Shown in pieces: positions 34,681 through 46,800 of a stretch of DNA of 64,000 nt. Location: NCBI RefSeq assembly GCF_003265705.1, contig NW_020312966.1, positions 23,476,603 to 23,540,602 on the forward strand. Reading direction: 5' to 3'. Every line of letters starts with the position of its first letter. Within the stretch, counting starts at the first letter, position 1. The position numbers and the translations under genes were made by a program. This stretch comes from Callorhinus ursinus. Its lineage: Eukaryota; Chordata; Mammalia; Carnivora; Otariidae. A model generated the notes under the pieces. It had not been told where the DNA came from. It searched no databases and saw only the letters and a list, made by a program, of their open reading frames with translations.

Positions 34681-35404
34681 TTAAGCACCAGAGACAGTGA
34701 GAATGACCCACAATAAAAGTGGGAGAGAGTAGAGGAGGTAGCGAGCCCTGCATATGTTGTTATAGCAGCCTGAACAGACCAAGATAGGAACCCCCAAACA
34801 ACAGTTTATGAACGAGCAATTAGAAAAATTCTGCTCACGGGCTCCTAGAAATAGCATGGACCTTTTGCTGTCCATACTACCTTCTTGAGAGGAAAAAATT
34901 CATATACATGTAAAATTAAAATCCAGCCTTCCAATATTCAGGGCGAGAGAGAACCCTAATTTGGGGTCCCAAATTTATACTATGCCACTACCGTGGGACT
35001 CCTCAATCGAACGATGAAACAGAAGACCATGAAACCTCTAGGGCAGTGGCAAAAGGAAACGTGAAGCCTTTCCAGAGACATTTCCAGAACCCAGAGTATA
35101 CTTGTCTCATGCAAAATAAAGAACAAAGATGAGCTCATGGTAACAACGTGTAAGCCGTGCAAGGGAAAGACCTCGGGAGGTCAAGTCAGCAGACACGGCA
35201 AATGGGGAAATGGACAGAGGCACAAACAGTAGCTTTTAAAGTCTTATGGGTCTATAATGAAATATTTAAATTTAAGTATGTTCAAAATTATTAAATTTGG
35301 AAAAGGGCTATGAGATATAATAAAACGGCAGAACCTCCAAACAGACAAAAGAACCAATTTGAAAAACTAAGTAGAGCTTCTACAAAAGAACCAGCCATTT
35401 TTCC

Positions 35405-38400
35405 CAGATTTACTGAGGAATAATTGAACAATGAAAATTTATATATATATATACACACACACATATTTACGGGGTACAACATGATTTGATATACATATAC
35501 ACTGTGAAATGACTGTCACAATCAAGCTAATTAACACCTCCCTCACCTCCCATAGTTATCTTTTTGCGTGTGGGTGTGGTAAGAACCCTCAAAACCTACT
35601 CTCTTGGCAATATAAAATTGTGAACTCTAGTCACCATGTTGTATATTTAATCTCCAGAACTTATTCATCTTATAACTAATGAAAAGTTTATACCCCATGA
35701 CCAACGTCTCATTTCCCCTACCCCCAACCCCTGGTAACCACCATCTTACTCTCTGCTTTTGAGACTCCACATACAAGTAAGATCATACTATTTGCCATTC
35801 TTTGTCTGGTTTATTTCACTAAGCCTCACGTCCTCTAGGTCTATCCGTGTTGGCACAAATGGCAGGATCTCCTTCTTTCTCGTGACTGAACTATGTTCCA
35901 TTATATTTGGGTACTACATTTTCTTTATCCATTTGTCTATTGATGGACACAAGTTTTTTTCCATGTCTTGGCTAATGTGAATAATGCTGCAATGAACATG
36001 GGAGTGCATATATTTGAGATACTGACTTCATTTTCTTTGGATGTACAATTGCTGGATCATAGGGTAGCACTATTTGAAATTTTTTGAGGAAGCTCCATGC
36101 TGTTTTCCATAATGGCTGCACCCATTTACATTCCCATCAACACTGTGCAAGGGACACATCCTCACCAACATGTTATCTCTCGTCTTTTTGATACCAGCCA
36201 TCCTAACAGATTTGAGGGGCTATCTTATGGTAGTTTTGCCATTTCCCTGATTCTTAGTGATATTGAGCATCTTTTCACATACCTGTTAGCCATTTGTATA
36301 TGTTCTTGGAGAAAATGTCTATTCAGTTCCTTTGCACATTTTTAGAAAAGGTTATTAGGGTTTTTTTGTTATTTAGTTTTATGAGTTCCTTATGTATTTT
36401 GGATATTAACCCCAAGTCAGATAGATGGCTTGCAAATAGTTTCTCCAGTTCTGTAGCCTGCCTTTTCATTTTGTTCATTGTTTCTTTTGCTCTGCAGAAG
36501 CTTTTTAACTTGTAGTCCACTTGTTTTTGCTTTTATTGCCTGTGCTTTTGGTGTCAAATCCAAAAAATTAGTGTGACGTCAATGTCAAGGAGCTTCTTCT
36601 TCTAGGCGTTCTTCTAAGGGTTTATGGTTTAGGTCTTACATTTAAGTCTTTAATCCATTCCAGGTTAACTTTTGTGAGTGTCATAAGATAAGGGCCCAAT
36701 TTCATTCTTCTGCATGTGGATATCCAGTTTTTCCAGCACCATTTATTAAAGAGATCGTCTTTTCTCTTTTAGTATTCCTGGTGTCTTTGTAAGGATTAGT
36801 TGACCCTATATGTGTAGGTCTATTTCTGGGCTCTCTATTCTATCCCGCTGGCCAATGTGTCTATTTTTATGCCAGCTCTTTTGATTACTACAACTTCGTA
36901 ACATAGTTTGAAACCAGGAAGTGTAATGCCTCCAACTTTATTCTTCTTTCAACACTTTAGCTATTCAGAGTCTTTTGTGGTTCTATACAAATCTTAGGAT
37001 TCTTTTATCTATTTCTATGGGGAAAAATGCCATTAGCATTTTGATAGGGATTGCACTGAATCTGTAGATTGCTTTGGGTAGGATGGACATTTAAACTATT
37101 AATTTTATCTGATCTACGAATACAGGATAGCTTTCCACTTGTGTTTTCTTTGATTTCTTTCTTATAGTTTCATAGTCTTATAGTTTTCATTGTATAGATC
37201 TTTCACCTCCTTGGTTAAATTGATTCCTATGTAGTTCATTCTTTTGATGCTATTATAAGTGGAATTATTTTCTTAATTCCTTTTTAGATAGTTTGTTATT
37301 TATGTTTATAAACACCACTGATTTTTATATGTTGGCCCTGTATCCTGCAACTTTACTGAATTTATTAATTCTAACAGTGTTTTGGGGGAGTCTTTAGAAT
37401 TTTTAATTATGATATGTTATCTGCAAACAGGGACAATTTTACTTCTTCCTCTCTGATATGGATGCCTATTTTTTTTTTCTTGCTTAATTGCTCTAAGAAT
37501 TCTAGTACCATGTTGAATAGTAGTGGTAAGTATACACTCTTGTCTCACTGCTAATCTTACAGGAAAAACTTTCAGCTTTTCACCATTAGGATGTTAGCTT
37601 TGGGCTTGTCATAGATGGCCTTTATTATGTTGAGGTGCATTCCTTCTACACATAATTTGTTGAAGTTGTTATTATAAAAGGATGTTGAATTTTGTCAAAT
37701 GTGTTTTATGTATCTATTGACATGTTCATATGGTTTTTACCCTTCATTCTGTTAATATGGTGTGTGTTTGTTGATTTGCAGATTTTGAACTATCCTTGCA
37801 TCACAAGGATGAATCCTACTTCATCAGGTGTGTGATCCTTTCAATGTATTGTTGAATTCAGTTTCCTGCTATTTTGTTGAGGATTTTCACATATATGTTC
37901 ACCAGACATTATTGGCCTACAATTTTCTTTTCTTGTATTATCCTTATTTTGCTTTTGTATGAGAGTAATGCCAGCTTCATAAAATGAGTTTGGGAGTGTT
38001 CCCTCTTCTTCAATGTTTTGGAGGAGTTTGAGAAGGATTAGCATTAATTCTTCTTTAAATATTTAGTAGAATTCACCACTGAAGCCATCTGTCCTCAGCT
38101 TTTCTTTGCTGAGAGAGTTTTGATTACTGCTTTAATCTCTTTAGTCATTATTTATCTATTCAAATTTTCCATTTCTTCATGATTCAGTCTTGATAGATTA
38201 TATGTGTCTAGGATTATATTTATTTCTTCCAAGTAATCCAATTTGTTGACATATAATTGTTCATAGTAGTCCTTTGTACTTCTGTGATACCAATTGTAAT
38301 ATCTCCACTTTTACCACCTTATTTGAGTTTCTCCTTTTCTCTTGGTTGGTTTGGTTAAAGGTTTGTCAATTTTGTTTATATTTTCAAAAACAGCTCTTAG

Positions 38401-39155
38401 TTTCATTGATCTTCCTATTGTCTTTCTAGTGTATTTCATTTATTTCTGCCCTAATCTTAATTATTTCCTTTCTTCTTGCTAACTTTTGGTTTATTTTGTT
38501 GTCCTTTTCCTAGTTCCTTGATGTGTAGGCTAAGTTGTTTGAGATCTTTCTTTTCTCTTAATGTAAGCATTTATCATTGTAAAATTCCCTCAGGACTGCT
38601 TTTGCTGCATCCCATAAGTTTTGGTATGTTGTGTTTCCATTTTGTTTGTCTCAGGATACTTTTTGACTTCCCTTTTGATTATCTGATGCATTGGCTGTTT
38701 AGCAGTGCTGCTTCATTTCTACATACGTTTGCACTTTCCAATTTTTCCTCCTAATTTCTAGTTTCATACCATTGTAGTCAGAAAAGATTCTTGATGTGAT
38801 TTCAACCTTCTTAAATTTGTTAAGACTCGTTTTGTGGCCTACATATCATCTATTCTGAGAAAGATCCATGCACACTTGAGAAGAATGTGATTTCTGCTTC
38901 TCTTGGATGGAATGTTTTGTGTATGTCTGTTAGCTCCATTTGGTTCAAAGTATGGTTCATAGCTGCTGTTTTCTTGTTGATTTTCTGGCTGGATGATCTA
39001 TCTGTTGTTGAGACTGGGTTATTAAAGTCCCCTACTGTTATTTTATTGCTGTCTATTTCTCCTTCAGTCTGTTAGTATTTGCTTTATATATTTATATGCT
39101 ATGTTGAGTGCATGCAGATTAATAAATGTTATAACCATAGTCATTAATCTTAAAA
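35405..39155 (-). mobile_element. Long antisense L1 remnant (ORF2 part and 3' UTR)
   Basis: This 3.75 kb block is the reverse complement of an L1. Read on the - strand, the left end is the 3' UTR (about 35405-35760), followed to the right by the C-terminal, reverse-transcriptase and part of the endonuclease regions of ORF2. The clearest peptide match is at 37841-38044 on the - strand, [18 protein letters not shown], a conserved stretch of L1 reverse transcriptase. Many stops and frame changes interrupt the frame, so it is dead. The right end is truncated within ORF2, the usual 5' truncation. All apparent open frames in this interval are shadows of the L1. Confidence 0.93.
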
Positions 39156-39200
39156 AAAAAAATCCAGTAGGTTAGATGCTGCTAAATAAAGATGTGGGGA

Positions 39201-39388
39201 GGGGCAGCTGGGTGGTTCGTTGGTTAAGCCTATGCCTTCAGCTCAGGTCATGATCCTGGGGTCCTGGGATGGAGCCCGAGTCAGGCTCCCTGCTCATCAG
39301 AGTGTCTGCTTCTCCCTCTCCCTCTGCTCCTCCCCCTGTTCATGCTCTCTCTCTCTCTCAAATAAATAAATAAAATCTTTTTAAAAAG
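39201..39388 (+). mobile_element. Can-SINE, sense
   Basis: Head 'ggggcagctgggtggttcgt', typical middle and tail 'caaataaataaataaaatct'. The flanks 'aaagatgtgggga' and 'aaagatttgggga' form a target-site duplication. Confidence 0.94.
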
Positions 39389-39899
39389 GGAAAGATTTGG
39401 GGAACTGAAGAAATATCTGAAGTAATTACCCATAAATGAGCATAAAATATAAATGGGTAAAAATATAAAGAAAGATCATGACTTAGAAAATGAATTAAAT
39501 GCCCAATACATATCTAAGGAAAGTTATAGGACAGAAAATATAGAATGGAACTAAGGTATTATTTAGAATGGTAAAACTGAGAATTTTCCAGAAATTCTTT
39601 GAGAATTTTCTAGAATTAGGAAACAAAGTAAATATGAAAAATAGATATATCAAAATGAGATCATACAATGAAGTAAAAATATATGTAAAGAAAGTAAACT
39701 CCCTTTTTAAGCACAAAATTCATAGATTGAATTTTTAAAAATCCATTTATATGCCATTGACAAAAGATACTTTTATAATGGCACAGAGAGGTTGAAAGTA
39801 AAAGGATGAAATAAGATACAGCCAACCACTCACCAAAAAAGAGCTATAACAGTAGTATGGATAGCCAAAGAAATAACATAGCCTTTTAGTAAGATCACG

Positions 39900-42170
39900 A
39901 ACGTTTACGCTTGACCAGCCCATAGAAATGCAAATTGATTCTCCTTCTTATTTGGTATTGAAAAGGACACATATGCCAGATCAGTACAGGTACATACCAT
40001 GTACCAGAGGGTGTGTTAATCTTTTCTAATAAAGATACTACATCTGACACAAGCTTTTGGAATTGGGGCTATTTGTTACATGGTGGTAGTATATTATTGT
40101 TACTATTTGCAGTGGCCAGGCCTAGTAAATTAAATGGGGATATAATGGGGCTACCACCCTTGCATCCTTTAAATTTTTAAGAATAGCACTGATTTCCATC
40201 ATTCTCTCAACATGTGATATTTATTCTCTTGGCCTGGAAGGAAAGTTTCTTGGCCTTTCCCTCTGTAATAACTCCTATTCTACAGGTCATAAGAATCAAG
40301 GTGAGGGTTGGGAACGGTCACTCCAATTATTTATTTGGGACTGAGGAAATGACCCTGGGTGGGTCTGTGTACCTAGTGGACCCACTGTGATATGGACCTT
40401 GGCTAGGACTCCATGTATGATCTGACTCCCCTATGTCTCTACAATGATAGAGGAGGCCAGGATATCACTTTGGGTCCCCAAAAATCAGTGTCAACTTGGA
40501 ACCTGTATCCAACAGTGCTCAAAGCACTTGGCATATCCCTTTCTTCCATGTATGGTTATCCAAGTACACATCTATAGTTCCTTTTGGGGAAGGAGCGGGG
40601 AAATTACCAAACTGCCCATGTCACAGCGTTTCAGGGTCCTTCTCCATGAGGACCTAGCCTCTGTAGTTAATTGGTTCTGGGACTAAAAAAATAGCACAGA
40701 CTGAAAACCAGGCAAAGGATTGTGGCCATTTATTGGGGCAACTAACTTCAGCCTTCTGCTCATTCTTTACTCCATTTAGTCATATATATTAAGCAACATC
40801 CTTGTTAGCTGCCCATCTATCTTGCCTTTAGGAACACCTATCCTATTAATCATTCTTGTGGATTCTGCAAGGCAGGGTCCTATGGATGCCAATCCAATAC
40901 TGCTGTCCACAACAGTAATTACTCCAGCTTTGCTTTGGTTAAGTGTTATTCTGGGATCCCATCATCTTTATTGTTGCTACAAAGCCCAATTCTGTAACAG
41001 CATCTCCTACCATCCATTCTAGCCTACAAAATATAGCTACTGCTGAGCTTCTAAAAAATGCTGGTGCTCATCAGCACATTCATCACCTTAATAAGTGGCA
41101 TATCTTCCAAGCTCTCCTAACACTTTCATGTCTTACATAGGAGACTTATTCTAGCATGCTCACATCAAGGTATTTTTTTTATTTTTTCCTCCATAGCCTG
41201 CCATGACTGCCTGACACCTATACTTCATTTAATTGGAACCAGTGCTTTTTCCAGTCTTCCAAGAGCTATCCCAGCAGCATATCAGTTCTGTGTCCCAGGG
41301 CCTGTGCTGGGGAATTCAATCTTGTGTCACCAGAGCATGCCTCCAAGTTGGCAAGCTCTCCATCCTGCTGTATATTCTTTCTGACTTGACCCAACATCCC
41401 CAGGCTCCATGCAGCCATGTTATCCAGGTTCTTGCAAGATGGGAAGCACAATCTAGTAAATGGTCTGCCCTTGAATGAGACCTCTGCATAGTATTCAAGC
41501 AAAGGGGGACTCTAATTTCCAATAAGAGGGAGTAATTTCTTCAGATCCAGAAGGTTCAGGAGAAACTAGAGTAGGTTCAAGGTTCTCAACTGCATCTACC
41601 CTGGTGGTCCCACACCAGGTCTTGGGTTCCCAGTCCTTCCCCATTTAAGGACCTGGCAGTGCCATAGAGGACACTTGTCTAGGCTGAGAATTCAGCCTTC
41701 TTTGACTTCTTTTTCTCTCATTACGTCCTGGATTTGGTCTTCGGCTCTATCTGCCTCTGAACATAGTAGGAAAGAATTCTTTTAAATACTGCCAATGAGG
41801 CCCTTGGAATTTCACACTCTGCTTTAAATTGCTGATTAACAGACCTGAACATGTCATTTCCTTTCTTCAGTGTTCAAAGAGCACTTAGCAAGAGCAACCT
41901 AATTCCAGCCATCCTCCTTAGTGTAACCACTTCCCCCATGTACCTCTCAAATCCCAGAGACACTGCACCAGCCAGTACCCCCCTTCCACCTACATGCCCT
42001 CCGACCTTACCACAGATGACCCAGTACACCAGAGACTATCAGAACTCCACCTACCTCCAGTCATGGGACACCCATTGCTGTCTGGCTCCTGAGTGCTCCT
42101 CCTCCAAAATTCCACCCGAAAAATCTATTTCCCAAGCCCATGCTATTCTGGTACCCCTGTCTTAGGTTGG
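39900..42170 (-). mobile_element. Decayed ERVL-type retroviral internal region, antisense
   Basis: Read on the - strand, about 39910-40060 has a reverse-transcriptase-like motif: GTWY, then (after a frame shift) a serine-isoleucine-proline step and a glutamine-phenylalanine-alanine-phenylalanine motif, in the order seen in ERVL-type pol. The rest to about 42170 fits a gag-to-pol direction running right to left, but homology is by eye and weak. Frame shifts and stops are frequent and no LTR pair is visible. It is an old endogenous retrovirus remnant with no functional gene. The open frames on both strands here should not be annotated as proteins. Confidence 0.5.
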
Positions 42171-43166
42171 ATCTTCTAGATGCAGAAACTGAGATGAGGA
42201 GTCTTGTATGATCAATAGAAGGAGGGAGAAGAAGAGTGAGAGAAAGAGGAGAGGGCGGGGGGGGAAGTAAAGACAGTAGCCCTGCAGAAAAGTAGCCTGA
42301 TCCCACGGGGAGGTCTGGAGCACAAACTGTACCATCGAGTTGGCATCATCTTGAGACGGGGGATGGGGGTGGGGGCCTCATGTTATTTCCTCCCGTGTCA
42401 GTCGGTCATTGGCAGCAAGCCGTCACTGTGAGAATGGGACCTTCTGGGCAAGACAGCTTCTGTTTGACTTCTTCAGAGGAAGTCAACACTCACAGCACTC
42501 AGTGGATGGATGCACTGGCCAAGTAAAATAGATCTGGATGGGGCGCCAATAGCATCCCCTGCCCACGCCCACTGACCCAGGAGTCAGTGAGGAAAGTAGA
42601 GAAACTTACAAAAACTATTTAGAGCCAAATGACAATAAAAAATAACTTATATTGGAACTTGCGGTTATAGGGAATACGGCACATATTGGTAAATGGACAG
42701 CCTCAAAAGCACACATTAGAAATGAATCAAGCCTAAAATATGATTAGCAAGGCATTCGACCTAAGGAGTTATGGAAAACACACAGGAAACAGAGGAAAGG
42801 AAATATGAGGGATAAGAATCGAGAGCAATAATGAAACCAAAAAAGAGTATAGAGAATCAGAAAATTGGGTATTTAAAAAAAAACATTAATAAAAACAAAT
42901 ATCTGGTGACAGTGAACAAGGAAGAAAAAGGAGATATAAACAATCCTAGAAATGAAAAAAAGAGAGAACATGACAACATTTAGACAAGAGTTTTAAAATG
43001 TTTTAAAAGAATACTATAAATAGCTTTGGCAAACAAACTTGAAACATGAAGGAAATGAACAATTTTCTAGCTAAATATAAATTGCCAATTTGACTCAATA
43101 AACAGAAAATCTATTAGGCATGTAACCACTAAATAAATTAAATTAAAAAACAAAACGAAACAACTT

Positions 43167-43170
<4 letters not shown>

Positions 43171-43214
<44 letters not shown>
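43171..43214. repeat. (CA)n microsatellite
   Basis: Twenty-two CA units within the old L1, preceded by an A-rich stretch. Confidence 0.95.
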
Positions 43215-43216
<2 letters not shown>

Positions 43217-43514
43217 ACAAGGGGTGGGCAGTTTTAAAAGCAATCAAGCCCTCAAGAAAGAGATGATGACCCACAACAGCAAAATGTTTAGTGAACCAGA
43301 AAAGGAGGGAAATGCGTCCTCCTTATTTTAGGAAGGAATTCTATCTTTGAGGGGAAAACCAGAAAAAGGTCATATGAGACTCAATCGAAAGAGCTCAATT
43401 CCATGTACAAACATAGACATACAAATCCTAAGTATTTGCAAATCAAGTCCCTCAATGTATAAAAATGCATGTACATATTACCAGTTACTATTTGTCCTAA
43501 GAAGGTAGTAACAT

Positions 43515-43720
43515 GGGGTGCCTGGGTCGCTCAGTCAGTTAAGCGTCTGCCTTCAGCTCAGGTCATGATCTCAGGGTCCTGGGATTGAGCCCCATGTCGG
43601 GCTCCTGGCTCAGCAGGGAGCCTGCTTCTCCCTCTCCCTCTCCCCCTGCTCATGCGCTCTCTCTCTCTCTGTATGTCTGTGTCTCAAATGAATAAATAAA
43701 AAAAAAATCTTAAAAAAAAA
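43515..43720 (+). mobile_element. Can-SINE, sense, inserted in old L1
   Basis: Head 'ggggtgcctgggtcgctcag', tail with 'caaatgaataaataaaaaaa'. The flanks repeat 'gaaggtagtaaca' (43501-43513 and just after the A tail), a perfect target-site duplication. Confidence 0.96.
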
Positions 43721-44448
43721 GAAGGTAGTAACAGCTTAACATTAGTAAAAAAAACTAAGGTAATTCACAACATTGAAAAAAAACTAAAGAGGAAAAAGAA
43801 TGAAAATCTTAATAGATGCAGAGTTTTATAAAAATCACTCATAGCTCATCCTTTCAGAGTTCGCAAATAAAACAACTTCTTAGGAAACTACAAGTGAAAG
43901 AGAAATTTAACTTGATACTTACCAAAAATATAAACAAATGTTACATTTAATGTTAAATACCAGAAGTATTCCCTTAATATCAGGGAAAGACAAAAATATC
44001 CACTATTGTCCCTTCCATTCAAGATGTGCTGGAGGCTCTAGCTAGTTCAATAAGAATAGGAAAGAAAAAAATATTTTAGAATTGGAACAGAAAAAGAATA
44101 AGTGTTAGTTTTGCACACAGCATGAGAGTCTTCATTAAAAATCCCACAGAAACTTACAAACTACTTTTAATAAGGGAGTTCTGCAAGGTGCTAAATACAA
44201 AATCAATTTACAGAAATCAATGACATCCCTCAATATCATAAATATATCATTGGAAAACATAACTTTAAAAAATTATTCAATTCCCAATAGCCAGAGAATT
44301 ATAAACTCTCTGGGAATAAATACATTAAAAGATGTTCGCGACCTTTACAGTAAAAAGTATGCAAATTTTTGGATTTTTTAAAAGTCCTGCATAAATGAAA
44401 ACTTCAAATTTATATCTATCTCGATATTATAAAGATCTATGTAGTTTT

Positions 44449-44569
44449 TTTATTATGTTAATCACCATACATTACATCATTAGTTTTTGATGTAGTGTTC
44501 CATGAATCATTGTTTGCGTATAACACCCAGTGCTCCATGCAGTACGTGCCCTCTTTAATACCCATCACC
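44449..44569 (-). mobile_element. Ultra-short L1 3' stub, antisense, in old L1
   Basis: Reverse complement of the carnivore L1 3' end ('cattacatcattagtttttg', 'gcgtataacacccagtgctc', 'taatacccatcaccc'). The perfect 12-base duplication ctatgtagtttt lies at 44437-44448 and 44570-44581. It splits the older sense L1 at 42600-44850. Confidence 0.9.
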
Positions 44570-44859
44570 CTATGTAGTTTTAATGAAAGTCTCAACAGAG
44601 CTTTTCATGGATCCTGACAAGTTTAGCCTATAAATGTCCATGAAACAGTAAAGAGCTGAGATAGTTTTGAATGGAGTTGGGGGTTCGTGCAACCAAACAT
44701 CCCTTCTTATTATAAAGCTATATTATTTAAAAATGAAGTTTCAGCATAAGGAGCTCAACAGAACAGAAGGGAAGCAGAACATGAGGCCAGACAACCTATG
44801 GACAGACCCTCCTCTATAAACAGACAAATAGGCTATTTGTCACAAACATGCTTCCTTCA

Positions 44860-45490
44860 TCTATGGACACAAGAACTTAATACACAGTCACAAGGAGAGC
44901 TAGGTACCTCCAAGGCTTGGACCCAAGAGATTCCTGTCCCAAGAGATCACATATTTAAAAAAAAAAATGAGAGAGAGAGAGAGATCATATCTAAAAGTTT
45001 TGGGAAAGAGAAGGCTTCAAGCATGGAGTATCACATGCCTTTTTAATGAGCACTTTGTCATGACCATTTTTGCATACTTGCTCTTTGTTTTTTTTTTTTA
45101 ATTGGGGAGGAACCCTGCCTTTCAATACCTTAGATGAGACATGTTTTCCATTGCATCTCACTCTTGTCAACCATCCTGGATATAAAAGAAAAGAATAGTC
45201 ACCACATGGGTGGAGAAGCAGCACCCAGACTCTCTGTGGGGAGCTTGACCCTGGGCAGAGCCTCCTTGGATCCACGTCTCCACTGAGGCAGCCTCTCATA
45301 CTCTAAGGAAAGGGGCTCATTAGCAGTAGCCTAGAAAACAAATGTGGATAAGATAGGCTACAAAATTAATGTTATCTTGAGTATAAAGAGAATTTGTTGA
45401 AAATAAAAGTTCTAAACTAGTATTTTCTCCTGTATATTCACTGACAAAAAAAAAAAAATCCTATTACATAATTCAGGACCCAGCAAGAAG
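44860..45490. other. Stretch without recognised content
   Basis: Unique-looking sequence with a GA run (44970-44984), a T run (45089-45099) and an A run (45447-45458). Its first part may still belong to the old L1. No gene is seen. Confidence 0.5.
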
Positions 45491-45495
45491 GGATC

Positions 45496-45885
45496 TGTGT
45501 TCTTCTGCTCAGTTGCCATAACAAGACACCACAGATGGGGTGGCTTCAACAACAGACACTTATTTTCTCACTGTTCTGGAGGTAGAAGTCCTTAATCAAG
45601 GTGCTGGCGGATCTGGTTTCCGGAGAGGCAAACAGAGGGCTGGCTTGTAGAGAACAGCTTCTCCCTGTGTCCTCACTTGTCCTTTCCTCTGCGTGAGCAA
45701 GCCGGGAGCGGAAACTCGCGTCTCTTCTCTTCTTGTAGGGACACCTGTCCTGCAGGCCCACCCTTATGAGCTCCTCTAACCGTAAATGCCTCCATGAGGA
45801 CCCTATCTCCAAATACAGCCACGTTGGGGTTGGAGATTTCCACATACAAATTTGGGGCGGGGGGAAGATTATTCAGTCCATAATA
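45496..45885 (-). mobile_element. MaLR (MLT1/MST-type) solitary LTR, antisense
   Basis: Reverse complement of the mammalian apparent LTR retrotransposon LTR: 'ttctgctcagttgccataac', 'ctcactgttctggaggtaga', 'cccacccttatgagctcctc', 'ccctatctccaaatacagcc' and a final 'attcagtccataata'. Flanking ggatc/ggatt fits a five-base target duplication. No internal region follows, so it is a solitary LTR or the end of a lost element. Confidence 0.88.
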
Positions 45886-45934
45886 GGATTCTCCTCCAAT
45901 CTTGACCCAAGAATGTCCCTAAAACACATGGGAA

Positions 45935-46195
45935 CTTGGTATCGTTCCCACTACCAATCGATGAGGGAAAGGACAGCATGTTCAATAAACGGTGCTAATG
46001 GGATGTAAAGTACAGCATAGGGAATACAGTCAATAATACTGTTATAACTTTGTACGGCGACAGAGGGTAACTACACTTACTGCGGTGGGCACGTCGTAAT
46101 GTATACCCGTGTCAAATCAATATGTGGTACAGCTGAAACTAATACAACACTGAATGTTAATATCCTGGAATTAAAACAAAAACTTAAAAGAAAAA
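45935..46195 (+). mobile_element. Old L1 3' UTR fragment, sense
   Basis: Contains 'gggatgtaaagtacagcata', 'gtcaataatactgttataac', 'tatgtggtacagctgaaact' and 'aacactgaatgttaatatcc', typical of old L1 3' ends, then A-rich sequence. Related to the 1404-1668 fragment. Confidence 0.8.
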
Positions 46196-46199
46196 GAAA

Positions 46200-46800
46200 T
46201 ATGTTGGTTTTGCTTCCCTGCCCTGCTGGCCACTCGCAGAAACAATAAAAAAATTAAAAATAAATATATTTTCAAGAAAATGGAATGTTTGGGTTTGAGG
46301 CAACTACGGGGGGTATCCAACTGAGAATTGTATGCCCAGGTTTGGAGCTCCCATGCAGAGGACACCTGGCCTGGAGAGCCAGCTCTGGGAGTCACAAGTA
46401 GAGAGGGGACTGTTAAGATCTTGACCGCATGTGAGGTTGCTCAGGGAAACCACAAAGACTCAAAGAGAAGGAAGACACACCCATAAATTAGCAGCCAGAG
46501 TCAGGGGAGAACCACAGTAATCCTCATGCTTCCCTGTACCCACAAAGAACAAATACAGTAAAACCAAGGGGCATTGCCTCGAGTCTTAAAGCTGATGTGT
46601 ATTGGTTTGGTTTTGCATTTTAAAATCATTTTTGTTATTAAGAAACCAACAACAAATGGAAAGAGAAGTGCAGGATGTCTCTGCATCATTTTTCTCTTTA
46701 AGGGAAGATTGAGTTTGTGCGGGCATTTGAGAGATCCTAAGAAACATTTAAGAGATTAAGGTTCCATGGGCGGCGGGGGGAGACAAACACTTGGAAACCT
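46200..46800. other. Stretch without recognised content
   Basis: Mixed-composition unique sequence. I see no repeat, exon or regulatory site I can support. Confidence 0.5.

Larger units (their letters stand above)
28400..35400. other. Intergenic DNA between NRSN1 and DCDC2, left part
   Basis: No exon recognised. It contains three Can-SINEs (28964, 32215 and 33936), four MIRs and one copy of the old dispersed repeat, listed separately, within unique sequence. A GC-rich patch near 29875-29905 is too short to be a CpG island. Confidence 0.6.
42600..44850 (+). mobile_element. Old sense L1 ORF2 remnant, interrupted
   Basis: The + strand matches L1 ORF2 in order: 'aagaatactataaatagctt' with 'gaaatgaacaattttctagc', later 'gctggaggctctagctagtt', 'caatagccagagaattataa' and 'gacctttacagtaaaaagta'. 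A CA repeat (43171), a Can-SINE (43515) and a short antisense L1 stub (44449) have entered it, so it is older than these. No frame is intact. Confidence 0.88.

Noticed and set aside
37841..38044. Reverse-transcriptase-like frame as a functional gene
   Set aside because: It is a short remnant of L1 ORF2 with stops and frame shifts around it.
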